This document shows, piece after piece, positions 35,626 through 44,615 of a DNA stretch of 64,000 nt. This DNA is from RYN-230 sp963851025 (GTDB lineage Bacteria > Actinomycetota > Actinomycetes > Streptosporangiales > Streptosporangiaceae): positions 248,001 through 312,000 of the forward strand of contig CAWKOA010000006.1 of NCBI GenBank assembly GCA_963851025.1. Reading direction: 5' to 3'. The notes under the pieces were generated by a model. It had not been told where the DNA came from and searched no databases. It was given only the letters and a program-made list of their open reading frames with translations. Position 1 is the first letter of the stretch. Each line of letters opens with the position of its first letter. Position numbers and translations under genes: made by a program.

Positions 35626-37055
35626 ATGCCCACTGCGAAGCGTGCTCCTCAGCCCCGTTCCCATCCGGGTCCGACGATCTTCGTGCTGTTCGGCGCCACC
35701 GGCGATCTGGCTAAGCGGCTCGTGCTGCCCGCGTTCTACCGCCTGGCAACGGAAGGGCTGCTCCCCAAGGAGTGGCGGCTGGTCGGCAACGGTCGCGGCG
35801 ACGTCGCGCACGAGGACTTCCGCGGTCACGTGCACAGTGTGCTCACCGAGTTCGGCCAGAAGCCCGAGCCGGCGGCCTGGAAGTCATTTTCCGAGCGCGT
35901 GTTCTTCGCGGGCGGCGGTTTCAACACCGACAGCCCCGGCAGCCTGCTGGACGTGCTGGACAAGGCGCGCAACTCGCTCGGGGCCGGGGCGCAGCTCGTC
36001 CACTACCTCGCGGTGCCCCCGGTCGCCTTCAGCGAGCTGACCAAGGCGCTCGGACAGCACGGGCTGGCCGAGGAAGCCCGCGCTGTGTACGAGAAGCCAT
36101 TCGGCACCTCGCAGCAGAGCTTCGAGGCGCTGGACCGAGTCGTCCACTCGGTACTCGACGAGCAGCAGGTGTACCGGATCGACCATTTCCTGGGCAAAGA
36201 GGCCACCCAGGACCTGCATGTCCTGCGCTTCGCCAATGAGCTGTTCGCCGCCATGTGGAACCGCAAGCACGTCGAGTCGGTACAGATCGACGTCCCCGAG
36301 AAACTCGGCATTACCGACCGGGCCGGGTTCTACGACGCGACCGGCGCGATGCTGGACATGCTGGTCACGCACCTGTTCCAGGTGGCGGCCGAGGTGGCCA
36401 TGGAGCCGCCCGCGAGCCTGGGGCCGGCCGACCTGCAGGCGGCCCGGGAGAAGGTGATCAGCTGCTTCCGGCCGCTGGACCCGGCCGAGGTGGTGCTGGG
36501 CCAGTTCGACGGGTACCGCGACGTGCCGGGGATCAAGGCCGACTCGACCCGGGACACGTTCGTGGCGGCGCGGCTGTGGATCGACAACGACCGCTGGCGC
36601 GGCGTGCCGTTCTACCTGCGCACGGGCAAGCGGCTCGCGGCCACGGAGCAGCAGGTCAGCCTGGTCCTGCGCGAGCCGCCGGCCCCCTGGCCGGGCAGCT
36701 TCCGGCGGAGAGCAACGTGCTGTCGTTCTCGCTGGCGGGCAGCGGCGAGATCGGCCTGTCGCTGATGGCCAAGAAGCCCGGGCCCGCGCTCGACGTGGAC
36801 GTCGCGCAGGCCTCGATCCCGCTGTCCGGCCTGAAGGGCGCGGATCCGCTGCCCCCCTATGTCCGGCTGATCCACGACGTGCTGCTGGGCGACCGCTCGC
36901 TGTTCACCCGCCCGGACGGGCTGGCCGCCGTGTGGGACGTGGCCGCGCCGCTGCTGGCCAGCCCGCCCCAGATCGTCCCCTACGCGCAGGGCTCGTGGGG
37001 GCCGGCCGAGGCCCGCGAGCTCATCGCGCCGGGCCGCTGGCTGCTGGGCCAGTAA
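35626..37055 (+). pseudogene. zwf: Glucose-6-phosphate dehydrogenase, split by a one-base frameshift
   Basis: The first frame (35626 to ~36693) has the NADP loop FGATGDLAKRLVLPAFY, YEKPFG and the active-site RIDHFLGKE (Phe where Tyr is usual). It then veers into FRRRATCCRSR and stops at 36765. A second frame resumes as QLPAESNVLSFSLAGSGEI and runs to a TAA at 37055, covering the C-terminal beta domain. Restoring one base in the GGG at 36693-36695 (CCGGGCAG read as CCGGGGCAG) would give a normal ~476-aa enzyme. It oxidises glucose-6-phosphate to 6-phosphogluconolactone. Real mutation and read error cannot be separated here. Confidence 0.9.
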
Positions 37056-37069
37056 GCAGGGGCATTCTG

Positions 37070-37903
37070 GTGGACCACCTTCTGGTTGACCGCCCGGGCT
37101 GGCTGGACTGGCCCTGGGCATTGCGGGTTCTCGCCCAGGAAGTGCGGCTGACCGGCGAGGAAGTCTGGCCGGCCGAAGGCACGGTCACCACGGCGTGCCT
37201 GGTGGCGGATGAGCCGCTGATCCTCAGCGTCACAGGCACGGGAAGCCATCTGGCGGTGACGCCGCCCGGGCCGGCGCTCGGTGAGTTCGTGGCCCGCCGG
37301 TTCCACCTCGACCTCGACGAAACCGCCGTGGCCGCGGCGCTGGACAGGAGCACGCTCGCTGGATTGTTCGAGCGGGATGGCTGGGTGCGGCGTCCCGCCG
37401 CGGCCATGCTCTGGTCGTACTGCCTGGTCTTCTTGTGCGGCGGGGACCCAGACGCACCCCCGGTGCGGCGGATGTTCGCCGAGCTTGGGCGGCCCGTCGG
37501 CCACCTCCGGCTGCCGCCGGACCCTGCCGATCTGCTGGATGCCGGAGACCACCGGATCGTCGGCTTGGGGCTGGCGCCGCACCGCGCGGCGAATGTCATC
37601 GGCCTGGCCCGCGCCTTCGCTGCGAAGCCGGACAGATATGACGAGGTCACGTTGCGGGCGCTGTCCGGTGACGAGGCCATCGCACGGGTGTCGGAACTGC
37701 CGCACATCGGGCCGACGCGAGCCCGGGCGATCTCGTCCACAGCGCTCGGCCACGACGACGTGCTTCCCGACCTCGCGCGCCAGGACGAGCAACTGCGCAG
37801 CAGGCTGGGCCTGGGCTGGTCCCAGATACGGTCGGCCGCGCGCCACGCCGCGCCCTACCGCAGCGTTCTGGGTGACACGCTGCTTGAGCTTCTGGCGGAC
37901 TAG
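37070..37903 (+). CDS. AlkA-like DNA glycosylase (HhH-GPD)
   Basis: 277 aa. The N-terminal ~100 residues resemble the AlkA N domain (LPWALRVLAQ-like WALRVLAQEVRL). The HhH motif is VSELPHIGPTRARAIS (usual LPGIGPxTA), followed by ALGHDDVLPDLARQDEQL where the GPD catalytic Asp should lie, and a C-terminal WSQIRSAARHAAPYR matching the W-R-P-Y-R-A end. It excises alkylated bases. GTG 37070 has AGGGG upstream and lies 15 bp after the zwf stop, so it is likely co-transcribed. Sequence conservation is modest. Confidence 0.7.
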   Translation: MDHLLVDRPGWLDWPWALRVLAQEVRLTGEEVWPAEGTVTTACLVADEPLILSVTGTGSHLAVTPPGPALGEFVARRFHLDLDETAVAAALDRSTLAGLFERDGWVRRPAAAMLWSYCLVFLCGGDPDAPPVRRMFAELGRPVGHLRLPPDPADLLDAGDHRIVGLGLAPHRAANVIGLARAFAAKPDRYDEVTLRALSGDEAIARVSELPHIGPTRARAISSTALGHDDVLPDLARQDEQLRSRLGLGWSQIRSAARHAAPYRSVLGDTLLELLAD

Positions 37904-37949
37904 CGCGGACTGGTAAGCAACCCCCGTTAGCCCTGTCGATCGGCCTGGT

Positions 37950-39356
37950 CTACGCCACCCGTTGGCGCACCGGCCCGCCTCGTTCTGCCTCTTCAGCGCC
38001 GGGTAGCGGGCTGTCGAGGGTGAGCCAGCCGCGGGGGTGGGTGAAGTGCAGGGTGTGGTTGGGGTTTCCGGTGATGGTCCAGCCGAGGGTGTGGATGAAG
38101 TGGTGGTGGTGGAGGTGGCAGAGGAGGGTCAGGCCGGTCAGGCTGGTGGCGCCGCCGTGGCTCCAGGGGATCAGGTGGTGGGCGGTGGCCCAGGCGGCGG
38201 GGGCGTCGCAGGAGGGCCAGCGGCAGCCGCGGTCGCGGGCGTGCAGGGCGCGGCGCAGGCCGGGGGGCTCGGTGCGGGCGGTGCGGCCGGCGTCCAGGGG
38301 CAGGCCGTTGTCCCAGCGGATCGCGCTGATCTGCGCGCCGCAGCACAGGGCCAGGACCTGCCGGGCGGTCAGCAGCGTGCCGTGCCCGGTCCGGCCCGGC
38401 GGCGCCCCCGTCACCAGGCCCGCCGCCGCGGCCAGGCCCGCAGCCGCCCCGGTGACTGGGCCGAGACCCGCCCCGCTGACCAGGCCGGGAGCTGTGCCGG
38501 CTGCGGGGGCGGCCGCTGGGGAAGGAGCCTGGCCGGAGGCCTGGCCCGCGCTGGCCGCCCAGGCGGCAGCCTGGGCGAGGGTTTCGTCGTTGACCAGGAT
38601 GGTGATGTGCGGCGCCGTGCCGTGCCGGACTGGGGCGGTGACTCCGTCGAGGGCGGCTTTGCAGGCGGCGACCAGGCCGTCCATCCGCCGCTGCGCCGCG
38701 GTCCGGGCATCACCCGGCCCGGCCGGCGGGCTGAACGCCTCCGCCGCCGTCCGCACGATCTCATAGGAGACCGCGTCCCCGCACGTCCCCGACAACACCC
38801 CGGTGCTGTCCAGCGTCAGCCCGAACGACAGGTGCCGCCTCTCCCACCGTTTGCGCTCCCGCTCCTCACCCGCCTGCGGGTCAGCCCGGTAGGCCACCTC
38901 CCCGGCGAACAGGCGGAACCGGGCCGTGTCCAGCCCCGGCGCGTGATCCAGTAACACCCGCTCCGCCCGGACCGCCATGTCCTCCGCCAGACCGTGCGTG
39001 GTCTGGACGATGACCTGCGCCTGATCGAAGGAGATGGTCCCCGCGTCCACCGCCTTCTGCGTGGCCTCCAGATCCCGCAGCCCCCGGGCGGTGGCCACCA
39101 CCGCGGCGGCCCGCCCCGGCGCCAGCCCGCACCGCATCCGCAAGAACGCCGACGCGGACTTATGCCCCGCCTCGGCCGCGCCGCCCGTGGCGTCGAGGGT
39201 GCCGGTGAGGCGGGCCAGCTGTCCTTGTGCCTGGCTGATGAACGCGGCCAGATCAGTGATCTGGCCCATCAGGCAGGCCGCATCCAGTGTGGCCGGGTCC
39301 ACACCGGCCAGCTCGGCCAGTACCGCATCCCGGGCAGACTGCTCTGATAAACACAT
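37950..39356 (-). CDS. DUF222 / HNH-endonuclease protein (13E12-repeat family)
   Basis: 468 aa. The N-terminal DUF222 region begins SEQSARDAVLAELAGVD and contains LARLTGTLDATGGAAEAG, AVDAGTISFDQAQVIVQTTHGL. An Ala/Gly/Pro-rich linker follows. The C-terminal HNH is RDRGCRWPSCDAPAAWATAHHLIPWSHGGATSLTGLTLLCHLHH (Cys pair, HH...W..GG.T, CxxHH). The family is multicopy in actinobacterial genomes, related to the REP13E12 repeats of Mycobacterium; its role is unknown, possibly mobile or nuclease-linked. ATG 39356 (MCLSEQS) in an AT-richer stretch. Confidence 0.9.
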   Translation of the reverse strand: MCLSEQSARDAVLAELAGVDPATLDAACLMGQITDLAAFISQAQGQLARLTGTLDATGGAAEAGHKSASAFLRMRCGLAPGRAAAVVATARGLRDLEATQKAVDAGTISFDQAQVIVQTTHGLAEDMAVRAERVLLDHAPGLDTARFRLFAGEVAYRADPQAGEERERKRWERRHLSFGLTLDSTGVLSGTCGDAVSYEIVRTAAEAFSPPAGPGDARTAAQRRMDGLVAACKAALDGVTAPVRHGTAPHITILVNDETLAQAAAWAASAGQASGQAPSPAAAPAAGTAPGLVSGAGLGPVTGAAAGLAAAAGLVTGAPPGRTGHGTLLTARQVLALCCGAQISAIRWDNGLPLDAGRTARTEPPGLRRALHARDRGCRWPSCDAPAAWATAHHLIPWSHGGATSLTGLTLLCHLHHHHFIHTLGWTITGNPNHTLHFTHPRGWLTLDSPLPGAEEAERGGPVRQRVA

Positions 39357-39444
39357 ATTCGAATCATGCCACCCGCCACCGACAAACTGCGATCTCGACT
39401 GTGGCAAACTCGAGGTCCAGACAGAATGCCTCGGCCGCGATTTT

Positions 39445-39469
39445 TACACCATGGTTGAATTTTGGTGTA
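39445..39469. promoter_or_regulatory. vapBC operator/promoter
   Basis: TACACCA (39445-39451) and TGGTGTA (39463-39469) form a perfect 7-bp inverted repeat. A -10-like TAGTAT lies at 39468-39473 and TTTACA at 39443-39448, 19 bp apart. The ATG follows at 39481 with no Shine-Dalgarno, which fits a leaderless transcript repressed by VapB-VapC. Confidence 0.65.
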
Positions 39470-39480
39470 GTATCTGACTT

Positions 39481-39753
39481 ATGGCTCTCAACATCAAGAA
39501 CGAGGAAGTCGAACGCCTCGCGGCCGAGCTATCCCGGATGACCGGGGAATCCAAGACTGAGGCCATCCGCCGGGCGCTTGCTGAGCGGCGCCAGCGCCTC
39601 GCCTACCGGGTCAACCCCGGGGATCGCCGGACACGTGCCCTGAGGTTCCTGGAGGACGAGGTCTGGCCGCGGATACCCCCGGACCAGCTCGGACGTCGCC
39701 TGACCCGGGACGAAGAAGACGAGATCCTGGGCTTTGGGCCGGAGGGAGCATGA
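39481..39753 (+). CDS. vapB: VapB-type antitoxin (PSK_trans_fac family)
   Basis: 90 aa. MALNIKNEEVERLAAELSRMTGESKTEAIRRALAERRQRL is the ribbon-helix-helix N terminus of the Rv0623/PSK transcription-factor family. The acidic C-terminal tail (DQLGRRLTRDEEDEILGFG) would wrap and inhibit the toxin. The stop overlaps the toxin ATG by 4 bp (ATGA). It binds its own promoter, where an inverted repeat is present. Confidence 0.93.
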   Translation: MALNIKNEEVERLAAELSRMTGESKTEAIRRALAERRQRLAYRVNPGDRRTRALRFLEDEVWPRIPPDQLGRRLTRDEEDEILGFGPEGA

Positions 39754-40136
39754 TCGTCGACTCTTCGGCGCTGGTCGCCATTACCTTCCGGGAGCCAGGC
39801 CACGAGCAGCTCATCGAGAAGGTAACTGGTGCGGCGTCGGCTGGGATCGGCACCCCGACGCTGGCGGAGACCGGCCTAGTGCTCGGATGGCGGCTTAGGC
39901 AGGATCCTCGCGACCTGCTGGTTCGCCTGCTTGGCGAGCTTGGCATCGACGAGGTCCCGTTCGGGGAAACCCACTGGAGAGAGGCCGTGGCTGCGTACCT
40001 GCGGTTCGGCAAAGGACGGCACAAGGCACAGCTGAACTTCGGCGACTGCCTGACCTACGCCGTGGCGCGGCTAGCCGGCGAGCCCTTGCTGTTCACGGGC
40101 AACGACTTCACCGAAACCGACCTCGATCTGGCCTGA
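39750..40136 (+). CDS. vapC: VapC PIN-domain ribonuclease toxin
   Basis: 128 aa. PIN-domain acidic residues: MIVDSSALVAI (Asp4), LAETGLVLG (Glu near 41), FGDCLTYAVAR (Asp near 92) and LLFTGNDFTETDL (Asp near 118). It cleaves RNA (tRNA or rRNA in known cases) with Mg2+. Full-length, all acidic positions present, in a standard two-gene operon with VapB, so probably functional. Confidence 0.94.
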   Translation: MIVDSSALVAITFREPGHEQLIEKVTGAASAGIGTPTLAETGLVLGWRLRQDPRDLLVRLLGELGIDEVPFGETHWREAVAAYLRFGKGRHKAQLNFGDCLTYAVARLAGEPLLFTGNDFTETDLDLA

Positions 40137-40191
40137 CCAGCCGGCTACGCCAACGGCCCGGCGCGGTAGGCGCTAGGACGCCAGGCAGGCG

Positions 40192-40653
40192 CTAAGACGC
40201 CGGGTGGGCGCTGTGAACCTGGCGGCGGAGGTCGCCGGTGCCGGGCACGAAGCCACGGCGGGTCAGCCACCCGGTGATCCACTCCGGGTCCGGGTGGGTG
40301 GCCGGGACCACGTTGTAGATGTAGTTCAGCCCGCGGCCGGCGGCCTCGGCCTCCAAATGGTCCAGGATGAAGTCGCCGATGCCCTGGCCACGGCGGGCGG
40401 GATCGACCCAGAACGTGATCTGGGCGTCGCCCCACTCCGAATCCAGCCAGCCGTAGCCGGCGACCTGCCCGTCGTCGCCGGTGACCTGCCACCACTCGTC
40501 GGCGACCGCGGCGCCGGGCCGGGGCGGGTCGAGGCCGGCCGCAGCCAGTTCCGCCGGCCCGAACAGCCGCTGCTTGGCAGCGTCCCAGCGCGGGTCGTCT
40601 TCCTTGGTCCAGTGCAGCCTGCCCCCGTGCGACTCGACCCCGTGCAGCGTCAT
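40192..40653 (-). CDS. GNAT N-acetyltransferase
   Basis: 153 aa. Acetyltransf_1 core: GQVAGYGWLDSEWGDAQITFWVDPARRGQGIGDFILDHLEAEA (R-G-Q-G-I-G acetyl-CoA loop), then a C-terminal LTRRGFVPGTG. Substrate unknown. ATG 40653 has GGGGGAG upstream. Separated by 52 bp from the amidohydrolase gene and in the same orientation, but not obviously linked. Confidence 0.9.
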   Translation of the reverse strand: MTLHGVESHGGRLHWTKEDDPRWDAAKQRLFGPAELAAAGLDPPRPGAAVADEWWQVTGDDGQVAGYGWLDSEWGDAQITFWVDPARRGQGIGDFILDHLEAEAAGRGLNYIYNVVPATHPDPEWITGWLTRRGFVPGTGDLRRQVHSAHPAS

Positions 40654-40705
40654 CGCTCCCCCTCCGAACCCAGGGCATGCGTCATCTCGGGACCTCCCGG
40701 TCAGG

Positions 40706-41566
40706 TCAGGCGGGCAGCTTCAGGTTGTAGACCCGCAACGCGTTGCCGGCCAGCACCAGGCCGGCGGTCTCGTCGTCGGGGCACAGCGCCGCGACGGCCC
40801 GGGCGTTCCTGGCGATGCCGGGGACCCCGGGCCAGTCGGTGCCGAAGATCATCTTGCGGGTGAGCCGGTTCCAGTTGTGCTGGGCGTAGTAGTCCCGCAA
40901 CCGTGAGGGCGGCAGCCCGGACAGCTCAATCCAGACATGCTCGTTGGACAGGGCCAGGAAGGCCGCCGCGTCGTACCACCAGCCGCGCCCGCCGTGGGCG
41001 AGGACCACGTCGAGGCGGCGGAAGTCACGCAGAACGTCGTCGAGCAGCACCGGGTCGGCCAGCGCGTTGGAGGACCCGGGGAACGAGCTAGTGCCGGAGT
41101 GCACGACGACCGGGATCCCGCTGGACTGGCAGATCTCGTAGGCCGGGTACAGCGCCCGGTCGTTGGCCGCGGCCCCGGCGTGCACCGGGTGGATCTTCAG
41201 TGCGACCGCGCCCAGGCCCAGCTGGCGTTGGAGTTCCTCGTCCACCGGGTAGTGCAGGTGCGGGTTGAGGTTGGCGATGATCTTGAGCCGGTCCGGGGCG
41301 GCCGCGGTCAGCGGGAGCAGGTCCTCGATCGGCTGGATGCCGGTGGCCTTGGGGCTGTACTCGCACAGCAGCAGCGCGATATCGACGCCCTCCCCGGCCA
41401 GGTGCGCGGCGAACTCGGCCGGCACGACCGTGCCCTCGGCGTCGTACACCTGGTCCAGCACCGCGCGGTCGCCGAAGTCGTGGGCCCACTCCCGCCACGA
41501 CGGCTTCAGTGTGGGCAGCCGCGCCGGGTGCAGGTGCACATCGACGAGCGGGCGTCCGTCGAGCAT
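40706..41566 (-). CDS. Amidohydrolase-family (Amidohydro_2) metal hydrolase in the box operon
   Basis: 286 aa from ATG 41566. TIM barrel with VDVHLHPAR (HxH), LGAVALKIHPVHAG, VVVHSGTS, VLAHGGRGWWYD and FGTDWPGVPG (metal Asp). Such enzymes include decarboxylases (ACMSD-like) and lactonases. It is coupled to the benzoate-CoA ligase gene by a TGATG overlap, so it most likely processes an intermediate or substrate precursor of the benzoate pathway. It is not a standard box component, so the reaction is inference only. Confidence 0.85.
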   Translation of the reverse strand: MLDGRPLVDVHLHPARLPTLKPSWREWAHDFGDRAVLDQVYDAEGTVVPAEFAAHLAGEGVDIALLLCEYSPKATGIQPIEDLLPLTAAAPDRLKIIANLNPHLHYPVDEELQRQLGLGAVALKIHPVHAGAAANDRALYPAYEICQSSGIPVVVHSGTSSFPGSSNALADPVLLDDVLRDFRRLDVVLAHGGRGWWYDAAAFLALSNEHVWIELSGLPPSRLRDYYAQHNWNRLTRKMIFGTDWPGVPGIARNARAVAALCPDDETAGLVLAGNALRVYNLKLPA

Positions 41567-43125
41567 CAGGCGCTCTCCCCGGGGACGAGGACCGTGGCCG
41601 CCATCGTGCGCAGCTCGACCCGGCGGATCTTCCCGGTGGCCGTGGTCGGGTAGCTGCCCACGAACACGACCTTGCGCGGCCGCTTGAACGACGGCAGCGC
41701 CTGGCGGCAGAACCCGATCAGCTCGTCCTCGGTGGCCGTGTGGCCGGCCTCCAGGATCACGTACGCGACCGGCTTCTCCAGGCCCTCTGGGTCCGGCGCC
41801 GCGACCACGACAGCCTGGGCCACCGCCGGGTGGGCGAGCAACTGGGCCTCGACCTCGGCCGGGGACACCCAGATGCCGCTGGCCTTGAGCATGTCGCCGG
41901 TGCGCCCGAGGCAGGTGTAGTAGCCGTCGGCGTCCCGCACGTAGGTGTCGCCGGTGCGCAGCCACTCGCCCTGGAAGACCTGGCGCGACGTGTCATACCG
42001 GGACCAGTAGCCGGTGGCGGTGGAGCCGCCGCGGACGAACAGCGTGCCCGGGGTGCCCGGCGGCACCTCGTTCCCGGTCTCGTCCAGGACGCGCAGGTCG
42101 TAGCCGGGCACGGCCACCCCGGTGGTGCCCGCCCGGACCTGGCCCGGCCGGTTGGACAGGAAGATGTGCAGCACCTCCGTCATGCCGATGCCGTCCAGGA
42201 TGTCCACCCCGAAGCGCGAGGTCCACCGCTGGTAGAGGGACGCGGGGAGGGCCTCGCCGGCCGAGGCGGCCAGCCGCACCCCGGCCAGCGCGTCGGCGGG
42301 CAGCCCGGCCCGGAGCATGTTCGCGAAGAACGTCGGCCCGGCGAAGAACAGGGTCGCGCCGTATTTCTGGGCCGCGCCGGCGAGGAGATCCGGCCGGGAC
42401 GGGTCGGCCACCAGGACCGCGGACGCGCCGACGGACAGCGGGAACAGCAGCGAGTTGCCCAGGCCGTAGGCGAAGAAGGCCTTGGCCGCGGACAGGCACC
42501 GGTCGCCGGGGCGGATCCCGAGCACCTGGGTGCCGTACGTCTCGCAGACGACCTGGATGGAGGCGTGCCGGTGCATGGCCGCCTTGGGCCGCCCGGTGGT
42601 ACCCGAGGTGTACAGCCAGAACGCGGGCGAGTCGGCGGTGGTCGGGTACACCGCGTCGTCCGGCGGCCCGGCGGCCAGCTCGCTCAGCAGGTGCACCGGG
42701 ACCGGGCTGCCCTCCGGCACCTCATCGGCCAGCATCCCGGCCAGCTCGGGCGCTGCCGCCGCGGCCGCGACGGCGGTGGCCGCGAACTCCCGGGTCACGG
42801 CCAGGAACCGGGCCCGCGAATCTTGCAGCAGCTCGGCCACGCCGTCGGCCTTCAGCATCGTGGAGACCGGCACCGGGATGGCGCCCATCCGCATCGCGGC
42901 CAGGTACACCACCACGAACTGCGGCGAGTCGGCCATCAGCATCAGCACCCGCTGCTCGGGCTGCAGGCCGATTTTCCGCAACGACGCAGACATCCGGCGG
43001 ACCTGGTCGTGCAGGGCGGCGTAGCTCACGTCGCCGGCCGGGCCGGCCAGCGCCGTGCGCGGCCCGTCCCCCGCCGCCAGCCGGCGGTCCAGCAGGTACT
43101 CACACGCGTTGAACAGCTGCGGCAT
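41566..43125 (-). CDS. Benzoate-CoA ligase family protein
   Basis: 519 aa acyl-CoA synthetase. P-loop YTSGTTGRPKAAMH (residues ~170), YGLGNSLLFPLSVGA, the hinge and acyl site ILDGIGMTEVLHIFLSN, GDTYVRDADGYYTCLGRTGDMLKASG and C-terminal GKIRRVEL with the catalytic Lys. Benzoate-CoA ligases of the box pathway (BclA-like) show this pattern. It activates benzoate (or a close aromatic acid) with ATP and CoA to the thioester attacked by BoxA/BoxB. 67 bp downstream of boxB; coupled to the amidohydrolase. Confidence 0.9.
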   Translation of the reverse strand: MPQLFNACEYLLDRRLAAGDGPRTALAGPAGDVSYAALHDQVRRMSASLRKIGLQPEQRVLMLMADSPQFVVVYLAAMRMGAIPVPVSTMLKADGVAELLQDSRARFLAVTREFAATAVAAAAAAPELAGMLADEVPEGSPVPVHLLSELAAGPPDDAVYPTTADSPAFWLYTSGTTGRPKAAMHRHASIQVVCETYGTQVLGIRPGDRCLSAAKAFFAYGLGNSLLFPLSVGASAVLVADPSRPDLLAGAAQKYGATLFFAGPTFFANMLRAGLPADALAGVRLAASAGEALPASLYQRWTSRFGVDILDGIGMTEVLHIFLSNRPGQVRAGTTGVAVPGYDLRVLDETGNEVPPGTPGTLFVRGGSTATGYWSRYDTSRQVFQGEWLRTGDTYVRDADGYYTCLGRTGDMLKASGIWVSPAEVEAQLLAHPAVAQAVVVAAPDPEGLEKPVAYVILEAGHTATEDELIGFCRQALPSFKRPRKVVFVGSYPTTATGKIRRVELRTMAATVLVPGESA

Positions 43126-43192
43126 CGCTGCTGCCCTCCGTTTTCTGGGTCGGGCGGTGACGTGTGGGCCAGTGTGGCCTGAACCCGGCGAT

Positions 43193-44611
43193 CTAGGCGA
43201 GGTGGACGTAGTCGTAATCGAACGGCTGGCCGTTGATCCCGTTGCGCGGCGGGGCGATCCACGCGGCGATCTTGCCGCGCTCGTGGACCGGCTGCATCAG
43301 CGACCGGACGTGGGTCTTGTCCACGTCGGTGGGCAGCCACCGCCCCTTCTGCTCCGCCCACTCGCCCGCCGTCAGCAGCTCGCCGTCCGGGCTCACCTCC
43401 ACGCTAGCGAACGCGCCGACCCGGCGGTTGAACGCCACGTGCGGCAGCGCCAGGCGGTGCGGCAGGCCGGCGCCGTCCAGGATCCGGTTCCACCGGGTGA
43501 CGCCGCTCTGGCAGTCGGAGATGTACTCGCGGCGCAGGTCGGTGTTGAGGCCGACCAGCGCGGCCACCTCGGTCTGGCCGGGCTGCCCGTCGACGAGCGC
43601 GTCCACCAGGTAGGCGTCGTCGGTGAGCCGGTGGTCGTCCTTGCGCCGTTCCTCCAGCCAGCGGCCCTTCAGGCCGGCGGTGTAGTAGTTGGCCACGTTC
43701 GTGGAGGTCTCACCGCCGAACAGGTCGAGCGAGACGCTGTAGTGGAAGTTCAGGTACTTCTGGATCACGCTCAGCGGGACCCCGCCGAGCGGCCCGGCGT
43801 CGTCGGTCTCGTTCTCCACCATCAGCTGCGCGGTCCGCTCCACCACCCGGTCGATCCCGGTGGTGCCGACCATCATGTGGTGGGCCTCTTCCTTGAGCAT
43901 GAACTCACACGTCCGCGACAGCGGGTCGAACGCCGACTCCTTGAGCGTGCCCAGCTGGTACTTGCCGTCCCGGTCGGTGAAGTAGGTGAACATGAAGAAC
44001 GACAGCCAGTCCGGGGTCTCCTCGTTGAACGCGCCGAGGATGCGGGGCGACTCCTCGCTGCCGGAGTTGCGGTGCAGCAGTTCCTCCGCCTCCTCGCGGC
44101 CCTCCCGGCCGAAGTACGCGTGGAGCAGGTAGACCATGGCCCACAGGTGGCGGCCCTCCTCCACGTTGACCTGGAACAGGTTGCGCAGGTCATAGAGGCT
44201 GGGGGCGGTGGCGCCGAGGTTGCGCTGCTGCTCCACGGAGGCGGGCTCGGTGTCGCCCTGGATGACGATCAGCCGCTGCAGGTCGGCGCGGTACTCGCCG
44301 GGCACCTTCTGCCAGGCGGGCTCGCCCTTGTGCTGGCCGAACGCGATCTCACGCTTCTGGTTCCGCTCGGCCAGGAAGATGCCCCACCGGTAGTCCTTCA
44401 TCGGCACGTGCCCGAAGTGCGCCCAGCCCTCGCGGCCCACGTTGACCGCGGTGCGCAGGTAGACGTCCTGGGTGGGCAGGGTCGGGCCCATGGACTCCCA
44501 CCAGTTCAGGAAGTTGGGCTGCCAGGACTCCAGGGCCCGCTGCAGGCGGCGGTCGTCGCGCAGGTCGACGTTGTTGGGAATCTTCTCGGTGTAGTCGGGT
44601 GCCGAGGTCAC
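43193..44611 (-). CDS. boxB: Benzoyl-CoA 2,3-epoxidase oxygenase subunit BoxB
   Basis: 472 aa, the usual BoxB length. Ferritin-like di-iron protein with ligand motifs VNVEEGRHLWAMVYLLH and FMLKEEAHHMMVGTTG. Conserved stretches include LNWWESMGPTLPTQDVYLRT, WFAHFGHVPM-like WAHFGHVPMKDYRWGIFL and SVSLDLFGGETSTNVANYY. With reductase BoxA it epoxidises benzoyl-CoA at the 2,3 bond using O2. GTG 44611 is chosen 4 bp after the boxC stop. The BoxA partner is not in the window. Confidence 0.95.
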   Translation of the reverse strand: MTSAPDYTEKIPNNVDLRDDRRLQRALESWQPNFLNWWESMGPTLPTQDVYLRTAVNVGREGWAHFGHVPMKDYRWGIFLAERNQKREIAFGQHKGEPAWQKVPGEYRADLQRLIVIQGDTEPASVEQQRNLGATAPSLYDLRNLFQVNVEEGRHLWAMVYLLHAYFGREGREEAEELLHRNSGSEESPRILGAFNEETPDWLSFFMFTYFTDRDGKYQLGTLKESAFDPLSRTCEFMLKEEAHHMMVGTTGIDRVVERTAQLMVENETDDAGPLGGVPLSVIQKYLNFHYSVSLDLFGGETSTNVANYYTAGLKGRWLEERRKDDHRLTDDAYLVDALVDGQPGQTEVAALVGLNTDLRREYISDCQSGVTRWNRILDGAGLPHRLALPHVAFNRRVGAFASVEVSPDGELLTAGEWAEQKGRWLPTDVDKTHVRSLMQPVHERGKIAAWIAPPRNGINGQPFDYDYVHLA

Positions 44612-44615
44612 GGGA

